Made by a program: the position numbers and the translations under genes. The notes beneath the pieces are model-generated. The model ran no database searches. It saw only the letters and a program-made list of their open reading frames with translations, and was not told the origin of the DNA. Below, piece after piece: positions 1 through 6,850 of a stretch of 6,850 nt of DNA. The first letter of the stretch is position 1, and each line of letters begins with the position of its first letter. The DNA comes from Actinomycetes bacterium. Lineage in GTDB: Bacteria > Actinomycetota > Acidimicrobiia > Acidimicrobiales > Microtrichaceae. The stretch is from positions 1 to 6,850 of the forward strand of contig JAFAFZ010000527.1 of assembly GCA_023423215.1 (NCBI GenBank), in the 5' to 3' direction.

Positions 1-3
1 GCA

Positions 4-4
<1 letters not shown>
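1..4 (-). CDS. Start of the next operon gene (5' end only, product unknown)
   Basis: An ATG on the minus strand at positions 4-2 overlaps the TGA stop of carB at 6-4 in the arrangement TGATG. A GGAG ribosome-binding sequence sits 7 nt upstream, inside the carB coding region at 15-12. Overlap plus well-spaced RBS suggests a translationally coupled gene that continues beyond the left edge. Only the start codon and one further base are visible, so nothing can be said about the product from sequence. In other actinobacteria genes such as pyrF or pyrD often follow carB, which makes them candidates by context only. Confidence 0.5.
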
Positions 5-3369
<3,365 letters not shown>

Positions 3370-3375
3370 CAGAGA

Positions 3376-3381
3376 CTCCTT
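3376..3381 (-). promoter_or_regulatory. Ribosome-binding site of carB
   Basis: AAGGAG on the minus strand, 6 nt upstream of the carB ATG. It is a strong Shine-Dalgarno match and fixes the start at 3369. A strong site of its own suits a gene that does not follow directly on carA in the transcript. Confidence 0.85.
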
Positions 3382-3406
3382 GGGTGGCGCGAGGCCGGGA
3401 GGCGGA

Positions 3407-3429
3407 CGGGACCGGGATCGCCGGTGCCG
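3407..3429. repeat. Imperfect 23-bp inverted repeat between carB and DUF2505
   Basis: The arms CGGGACCGG (3407-3415) and CCGGTGCCG (3421-3429) are reverse complements except for one position, around the 5-nt spacer GATCG. The dyad lies about 38 nt upstream of the carB start and 26 nt upstream of the DUF2505 start. It could be a regulator binding site or a hairpin in either leader. In DNA this rich in G+C, such a dyad can also arise by chance, so function is uncertain. Confidence 0.45.
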
Positions 3430-3455
3430 CCCAGGTGGTGTGGGACGCTGGAGCG

Positions 3456-3944
3456 GTGAAGTTCGACGCCGAGCAACGCTGGACCGCGACGGTGGACGAG
3501 GTCGTCGAGATCTACCTCGACCGCTCGTTCTGGGAGGGCCTCGACGGCCTGACGGCGACCAGCTCGCCCGAGGTGCGCTCGATCGAGCGGTCGGACGGCT
3601 CGGCGACGGTCGAGCTGCACTACGTGCTGACCGTCGACCTGCCGAAGGACGCCGCCCGCTTCATCGACCCGGACGACGTGGCGTGGGTCGAGCGCACGAC
3701 CTGGGACCTTGCGTCGCACCGCGCGGACGTGGCGTTCGTGCCCGACCAGGCCGGCCGGCTCCTGAAGGCCTCGGCGACGGCCGTGCTGCGCCAGGACGGC
3801 GACGACGCGGTGCGGACCGTGACCGGCGAGGTCAAGGTCCACATCCCGCTGCTCGGCAGCAAGGTCGAGAAGGTCATCGTCGAGGGCGTGCACGATCACC
3901 TCGACGAGGAGACCGCCGCGGTGCGGGATCGCCTCGCCGGCTGA
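3456..3944 (+). CDS. DUF2505 family protein (SRPBCC/START-like fold)
   Basis: This is a 162-residue protein that I assign by pattern to the DUF2505 family, mostly actinobacterial proteins thought to have a START-like (SRPBCC) ligand-binding fold. No biochemical function is established. The best family signature is the C-terminal block: ATAVLRQDG (107-115) followed by [18 protein letters not shown] (124-141), the typical Gly-x-Val-x-Val-x-Ile-Pro-Leu-x-Gly-x-Lys-Val-Glu pattern. The N terminus (MKFDAEQRW) matches the usual family start on a first beta strand. There is no signal peptide, membrane segment or cysteine, so it should be cytosolic. The GTG start at 3456 is chosen by family fit; only a GGAG with 2 nt spacing precedes it, so leaderless or weak initiation is possible. 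It is the only visible gene on the plus strand, divergent from carB and convergent with carA. Its last seven codons and stop belong to a 63-bp tandem repeat. A link to pyrimidine synthesis is not shown. Confidence 0.85.
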   Translation: MKFDAEQRWTATVDEVVEIYLDRSFWEGLDGLTATSSPEVRSIERSDGSATVELHYVLTVDLPKDAARFIDPDDVAWVERTTWDLASHRADVAFVPDQAGRLLKASATAVLRQDGDDAVRTVTGEVKVHIPLLGSKVEKVIVEGVHDHLDEETAAVRDRLAG

Positions 3945-3958
3945 CCCGCACGCACAGT

Positions 3959-3988
3959 CGCACCGCTGGCCAGGGACGGAGCGGTGCG
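3959..3988. terminator. GC-rich hairpin 1, possible bidirectional terminator
   Basis: The 9-bp perfect stem CGCACCGCT (3959-3967) / AGCGGTGCG (3980-3988) closes a 12-nt loop. It starts 14 nt after the DUF2505 stop. No T-tract follows on either strand, so it is not a classical intrinsic terminator, but strong stems lacking a U-tract are often proposed as terminators in GC-rich actinobacteria. Placement between convergent genes supports that role; function is inferred. Confidence 0.5.
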
Positions 3989-4021
3989 GGATCGCCTCGC
4001 CGGCTGACCCGCACGCACGGT

Positions 4022-4051
4022 CGCACCGCTGGCCAGGGACGGAGCGGTGCG
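4022..4051. terminator. GC-rich hairpin 2, possible bidirectional terminator
   Basis: This is the second copy of the hairpin, with stem arms 4022-4030 and 4043-4051 and the same 12-nt loop. It begins 21 nt after the carA stop on the minus-strand transcript, so it is the first strong structure met by polymerase leaving carA. The right arm extends into the 16-bp partial third repeat unit, so the partial copy is just long enough to complete the stem. If it terminates, transcription of carB is uncoupled from carA. Confidence 0.5.
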
Positions 4052-4072
4052 GGATCGCCTCGGCAGCAGAGC

Positions 4073-5164
4073 TCACGAGCCCTGCCGATCCATGAGCTCG
4101 GCGAAGCGCTCGAACAGGTAGCGGCTGTCGTGGGGGCCGGGGCCGGCCTCGGGGTGGTGCTGCACGGCGAAGGCCGGGACGTCGGTGCACTCGAAGCCCT
4201 CGACGGTGCCGTCGTTCAGGTTGCGGTGCGTGACCTCGACGTTGGTGACGCCCTCGAGGTCGACGCAGTAGTTGTGGTTCTGGCTGGTGATCTCGACCTT
4301 GCCCGTGGTCAGGTCGCGCACCGGGTGGTTGCCGCCGTGGTGGCCGAACGGGAGCTTGTAGGTCGAGCCGCCGAGCGCGGTCGCCAGCAGCTGGTGGCCC
4401 ATGCAGATGCCGAACAGGGGCACCTCGCCGAGCAGGCCCCGCAGCGTGTCGGGCACGGTCGCGACCGCGGCCGGGTCGCCGGGGCCGTTCGACACGAAGA
4501 CCCCGTCGGGCTCGAGGGCCAGGATCTGCTCGGCCGAGGTCGATGCCGGCACGACCTGCACCGAGCCGTACTCGGCCAGGTTGCGCACGATCGTGGTCTT
4601 GATGCCCAGGTCGATCGCGACGATGCGCCGCTCGGCCCCCGTGGTCGACTCGGCGACGTAGCCGCGCTCGGTGGTCACGCCGGCGACGAGGTCCGTGCCG
4701 TCGGTGCCGGCGGCGTCGGCCGCTGCGGCCCGCAGCACGTCCAGCTCGGCGGTGCCGAAGGCGCCCGGGATCGCACCGTGGTCGCGCAGGTGCTTGGTGA
4801 GCCGACGGGTGTCGATCCCGGCGATGCCGGCGATGCCGTGGCGCCGCAGGTAGTCGCCCAGGTCGCCCTCGGCACGCCACGAGCTGCGGCGGCGGGCCAG
4901 GTCGCGCACGACCACGCCGCGGCAGCGCGGCGCCGTGGACTCGTCGTCGGTGGCGTTGACCCCGTAGTTGCCGATGTGGGGGTAGGTGAAGGTGATGATC
5001 TGGCCGGCGTAGGAGGGGTCCGAGATGACCTCCTGGTAGCCGGAGAGCACCGTGTTGAACACGAACTCGCCGGTGGTCACGCCGCCCTCGACGTCGGCGC
5101 CGATGTGCTCGCCCTCGAACACGGTGCCGTCGGACAGGACGATGGTGGAGCTCTGGATGGTCAT
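4073..5164 (-). CDS. carA: Carbamoyl-phosphate synthase small (glutaminase) subunit
   Basis: This 363-residue protein hydrolyses glutamine and passes ammonia through the tunnel to CarB. The N-terminal CPSase small-chain domain (about 1-150) contains VFNTVLSGYQEVISDPSYAG (35-54). The C-terminal class I glutamine amidotransferase domain (about 178-360) contains SNGPGDP (225-231), the nucleophile motif FGICMGHQL with C254, and HHPEAGPGPHDS with the catalytic pair H337 and E339. The Cys-His-Glu triad is complete, so the glutaminase should be active. Length is close to the E. coli protein (about 380). The ATG is fixed by an AGGAGG site 7 nt upstream and by the ATGA overlap with the pyrC stop, which indicates translational coupling. 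In most bacteria carB follows directly; here the TGA is followed by repeat hairpins and an opposing DUF2505 gene, so CarA and CarB are probably made from separate transcription units. Confidence 0.97.
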   Translation of the reverse strand: MTIQSSTIVLSDGTVFEGEHIGADVEGGVTTGEFVFNTVLSGYQEVISDPSYAGQIITFTYPHIGNYGVNATDDESTAPRCRGVVVRDLARRRSSWRAEGDLGDYLRRHGIAGIAGIDTRRLTKHLRDHGAIPGAFGTAELDVLRAAAADAAGTDGTDLVAGVTTERGYVAESTTGAERRIVAIDLGIKTTIVRNLAEYGSVQVVPASTSAEQILALEPDGVFVSNGPGDPAAVATVPDTLRGLLGEVPLFGICMGHQLLATALGGSTYKLPFGHHGGNHPVRDLTTGKVEITSQNHNYCVDLEGVTNVEVTHRNLNDGTVEGFECTDVPAFAVQHHPEAGPGPHDSRYLFERFAELMDRQGS

Positions 5165-6465
5165 CGGGTGGCCTCCTGGTCGCGAACGACCGCCTCGCCG
5201 AACAGGATCGTGTGGCGCACCCGTCCGCGGACCATGCGTCCGACGTAGGGCACGTTCCGGCTGCGCGAGGCGCCGCCGGAGGCGTCGATGGTCCAGCGTT
5301 CGCCGGGGTCCACGACGCAGAGGTTGGCGGGCGCGCCCTCGGTGACGGTGCGTCCGTGGTGGTCCAGCCCGGCGATGCGGGCGGGCCGCCAGCTCATCGA
5401 GGCGAGGACGTCGGCCTCGGTGGCGAGGCCCCCGTCGACCAGCTCGGTGAGGGCGAGCGCGAGCGCGTACTCGAGTCCGAGCATGCCGGGCGGGGCCTGG
5501 TCGAAGGGCCGTTCCTTCTCCTCGGCGGGGTGCGGGGCGTGGTCGGTGGCGATGGCGTCCAGCGCGCCGTTCCCGAGGCCGACGCGGATGGCGTCGCGAT
5601 CGCTCGCCGAGCGCAGCGGCGGGTGCACCTTGAACGTGGCGTCGTAGCCGGCGCAGCACTCGTCGGTCAGCGTGAAGTGGTGCGGGGCCGCCTCGGCGGT
5701 GATGGACATGCCACCGGCCTTGGCGGCGCCGATCATGGCGACCGACCCGGCGGTGGACATGTGCTGGAAGTGCATGCGGGCGCCGGTCAGCCGGGCCAGG
5801 GCGATGTCGCGCATGACCATGAGCTCCTCGGCCTCGCTGGGCTGGCCCGGGAGCCCGAGGCGAGCGGACCACTCCCCTTCGTGCATGCAGGTGCCCTCGG
5901 ACAGCGAGGTCACCTCGCAGTGCTGGGCGAGGGTGACGCCCAGGCCGGCGGCGTACTCCATCGCTCGGCGCATCAGGCGGTCGTCCTGCACGCCGGTGCC
6001 GTCGTCGGTGAAGAGCTTGACGCCGAGCTCGGCCATCTCGGCCATCGGTGCCAGCTGCTCGCCCGCCCGGTCGACGGTGATGGCCCCCGAGGTGTGCACG
6101 TCGCACGGCGCACTGCGGCCGAGCTCGAGCACCTCTCGCACGACGGCGGCGCAGTCGATCGTCGGCGTCGTGTTCGGCATGGCCAGCACGGCGGTGTACC
6201 CGCCGAGCGCCGCGGCGCGGGCGCCGGTCTCGATCGTCTCGGCCTCTTCCCTGCCGGGCTGGCGCAGGTGGGTGTGCAGGTCGACGAACCCGGGGGTCAC
6301 CAGGCAACCGCCGGCGTCCAGGACGGTGTCGCCGGTCAGCCCCTCGCCCACCGCGACGATCCGGTCGCCCTCGATCAGCACGTCGGCGACGCGTTCGCCC
6401 TGCTCGTCGAGCACGCGGCCGCCCCGGAGCACGGTGGTGCCGGTGGCGCTGGAGGTGGCGGTCAT
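5161..6465 (-). CDS. pyrC: Dihydroorotase (type I, amidohydrolase family)
   Basis: This 434-residue zinc amidohydrolase interconverts carbamoyl aspartate and dihydroorotate, the third step of UMP synthesis. Length and motifs match type I bacterial dihydroorotases (about 425-430 residues). The metal site is [10 protein letters not shown] (H64 and H66), TDDG (D154/D155), H182 in AQHCEV, H235 in HFQHMS, and the catalytic D308 in ATDHAPH. Likely substrate residues R68, N98 (MPNTT) and H312 are present. The C-terminal beta-sandwich motif [11 protein letters not shown] (377-387) is also there. It is therefore a catalytic enzyme and not one of the inactive DHOase-like partners of aspartate carbamoyltransferase known in some bacteria. 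One difference from the usual family pattern is H281 in VHPPLR, where Asn is common. The ATG at 6465 overlaps the pyrB stop (ATGA) and has a GAGGA site 6 nt upstream; the open frame continues further upstream without family similarity. Its stop overlaps the carA start. Confidence 0.97.
   Translation of the reverse strand: MTATSSATGTTVLRGGRVLDEQGERVADVLIEGDRIVAVGEGLTGDTVLDAGGCLVTPGFVDLHTHLRQPGREEAETIETGARAAALGGYTAVLAMPNTTPTIDCAAVVREVLELGRSAPCDVHTSGAITVDRAGEQLAPMAEMAELGVKLFTDDGTGVQDDRLMRRAMEYAAGLGVTLAQHCEVTSLSEGTCMHEGEWSARLGLPGQPSEAEELMVMRDIALARLTGARMHFQHMSTAGSVAMIGAAKAGGMSITAEAAPHHFTLTDECCAGYDATFKVHPPLRSASDRDAIRVGLGNGALDAIATDHAPHPAEEKERPFDQAPPGMLGLEYALALALTELVDGGLATEADVLASMSWRPARIAGLDHHGRTVTEGAPANLCVVDPGERWTIDASGGASRSRNVPYVGRMVRGRVRHTILFGEAVVRDQEATR
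5172..5177 (-). promoter_or_regulatory. Ribosome-binding site of carA
   Basis: AGGAGG on the minus strand, within the final codons of pyrC and 7 nt before the carA ATG. It is a full consensus site and decides the start inside a much longer open frame that extends upstream antisense-free through pyrC in another phase. Confidence 0.85.
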
Positions 6466-6850
6466 GCAGGGTCCTCGGTCTGGTCGGTGGGGGTCGCGGC
6501 GGTCCCGGGTTCGGTGGCCGTGGCCTCGACGGGAGCTGCCGTCTCGACCGGTGACGCCGTCTCGACCGGTGGCGCGGTGGCCAGCGCCGCGGCGTGGGCG
6601 CGGCCGGGTCCGAGCAGCATGAACAGCACGGCCATCCGCACCGCGACGCCGTTGCTGACCTGTTCGGTGATCACCGCGTTGGGCTGGTCGGCGACCGAGC
6701 TGGCGATCTCGACGCCGCGGTTCATGGGGCCGGGGTGCATGACGATCGCGCCGGGCCCGAGCAGCTTCGCCCGCGCCTCGGTCAGCCCGAAGCACGCCGT
6801 GTACTCCCGCAGCGACGGCACCAGGGCCTCGGTCATGCGCTCCTGCTGCA
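6462..6850 (-). CDS. pyrB: Aspartate carbamoyltransferase catalytic subunit (3' part)
   Basis: The last 128 complete codons and the stop of pyrB are present; the gene continues past the right edge. The enzyme condenses carbamoyl phosphate and aspartate to carbamoyl aspartate, the committed pyrimidine step. Visible family motifs are VPSLREY, the aspartate-domain motif [13 protein letters not shown] (the Bacillus-like MHPxPxNRG form, not the E. coli HPLPR form), and [19 protein letters not shown], which normally lies at or near the C terminus. Here about 49 more residues follow the LL of that block ([10 protein letters not shown] onward), rich in Ala, Pro, Thr and Glu and with repeated PVETA motifs, which I expect to be disordered. 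The frame reads uninterrupted to a TGA that overlaps the pyrC ATG, so the tail does not look like a frameshift. pyrB-pyrC adjacency and overlap is typical of actinobacteria, where the two enzymes may associate. Confidence 0.95.
   Translation of the reverse strand, partial: QQERMTEALVPSLREYTACFGLTEARAKLLGPGAIVMHPGPMNRGVEIASSVADQPNAVITEQVSNGVAVRMAVLFMLLGPGRAHAAALATAPPVETASPVETAAPVEATATEPGTAATPTDQTEDPA
6472..6476 (-). promoter_or_regulatory. Ribosome-binding site of pyrC
   Basis: GAGGA on the minus strand, inside the last codons of pyrB and 6 nt before the pyrC ATG. Together with the 4-bp stop/start overlap it supports the chosen start over any in-frame codon further upstream. Confidence 0.75.
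6520..6573. repeat. 18-bp tandem repeat encoding the PVETA motifs of the PyrB tail
   Basis: Two near-identical 18-bp units (6538-6555 and 6556-6573) differ at one base (A6554 versus G6572). A degenerate third unit with about 11 of 18 matches precedes them at 6520-6537. On the minus strand they encode [12 protein letters not shown] and the like in the C-terminal extension of PyrB. The unit is a multiple of three, so copy-number change would keep the frame. This suggests the tail grew by in-frame duplication. Confidence 0.8.

Larger units (their letters stand above)
3370..3455. promoter_or_regulatory. Divergent carB / DUF2505 intergenic region, possible promoters
   Basis: These 86 bp separate the divergently oriented carB and DUF2505 genes. 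Because carB lies beyond an opposing gene and a set of hairpins, this interval (or the start of the DUF2505 gene) is the most likely place for a carB promoter and for the DUF2505 promoter. I looked on both strands for -10/-35-like elements and found no convincing match. The stretch is almost entirely G+C. The role is inferred from gene arrangement; what is directly seen is the carB RBS and a 23-bp imperfect dyad. Confidence 0.4.
3921..4062. repeat. 63-bp tandem repeat (2.25 copies) at the DUF2505 / carA junction
   Basis: Two full 63-bp units lie at 3921-3983 and 3984-4046, followed by a 16-bp partial unit at 4047-4062. The full units differ at one base only (A at 3956, G at 4019). The first unit starts on a codon boundary of the DUF2505 gene and holds its last seven codons and TGA stop (3942-3944). 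The second repeats this tail and stop (4005-4007) as non-coding sequence. The high identity suggests a recent duplication by slippage or unequal exchange. The array ends 10 nt short of the carA stop, so it fills nearly all the 128-bp gap between the convergent genes. Confidence 0.95.

Noticed and set aside
3384..3455. Extension of the DUF2505 protein to an upstream GTG at 3384
   Set aside because: It would add 24 residues that are Gly/Ala-rich and outside the family pattern, and it would place the start 15 bp from the carB start. The family normally begins with the segment starting at 3456.
3370..3455. Pyrimidine-responsive attenuator or PyrR-binding leader ahead of carB
   Set aside because: I see no recognisable PyrR-binding loop and no terminator/antiterminator with a U-tract. 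Any such leader would be expected upstream of pyrB, outside the window.
3921..4062. CRISPR-like array or mobile-element remnant
   Set aside because: The units are directly abutting with no unique spacers, there are only 2.25 copies, and the repeat contains gene 3' sequence. No transposase or target-site duplication is visible nearby.
5165..6307. N-terminal extension of the carA frame into pyrC
   Set aside because: The frame is open but encodes an Arg/Pro/His-rich shadow of pyrC. A consensus RBS and family alignment put the CarA start at 5164.
6466..6795. N-terminal extension of the pyrC frame into pyrB
   Set aside because: The added 110 residues are an Arg-rich shadow of the pyrB coding sequence. 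The ATG at 6465 has an RBS and fits the dihydroorotase N terminus.

Overview
The window comes from a very GC-rich bacterial chromosome and carries the core of the de novo pyrimidine (UMP) pathway. GC is above 70% by eye, codons are strongly G/C-ending, and all five visible stop codons are TGA. Together with the gene order pyrB-pyrC-carA-(insert)-carB and a DUF2505-family protein, a family I know mainly from Actinobacteria (Actinomycetota), this points to a high-GC actinobacterium. An acidimicrobial or similar lineage would fit, but I cannot fix the genus from sequence alone.

Reading the minus strand in transcription order (from high to low coordinates): the 3' part of pyrB (aspartate carbamoyltransferase, running off the right edge) overlaps pyrC (dihydroorotase) by 4 bp. 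pyrC overlaps carA (small glutaminase subunit of carbamoyl-phosphate synthase) by 4 bp. After a 703-bp gap comes carB (large synthetase subunit), whose stop overlaps the ATG of another minus-strand gene that continues off the left edge. CarA and CarB make carbamoyl phosphate, PyrB joins it to aspartate, and PyrC cyclises carbamoyl aspartate to dihydroorotate. All four proteins look intact where visible, with the expected catalytic residues.

The unusual part is the carA-carB gap. It holds a plus-strand gene for a 162-residue DUF2505 protein, oriented against the operon: divergent from carB (86-bp intergenic region) and convergent with carA. Its 3' end lies in a 63-bp tandem repeat (two full copies and a 16-bp partial) that fills most of the space up to the carA stop. 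The repeat forms two identical 9-bp GC-rich hairpins that could serve as a bidirectional terminator. The pyr cluster is therefore probably split into a pyrB-pyrC-carA unit and a carB-downstream-gene unit, so carB likely needs its own promoter. I recognise no promoter consensus there, only a 23-bp imperfect dyad.

A second oddity is a tail of about 49 residues, rich in Pro, Glu, Thr and Ala and partly built from an 18-bp repeat, at the C terminus of PyrB. I see no mobile element, tRNA, rRNA, CRISPR array or obviously new defence or metabolic system. This is mostly a housekeeping region with a few local structures worth checking.
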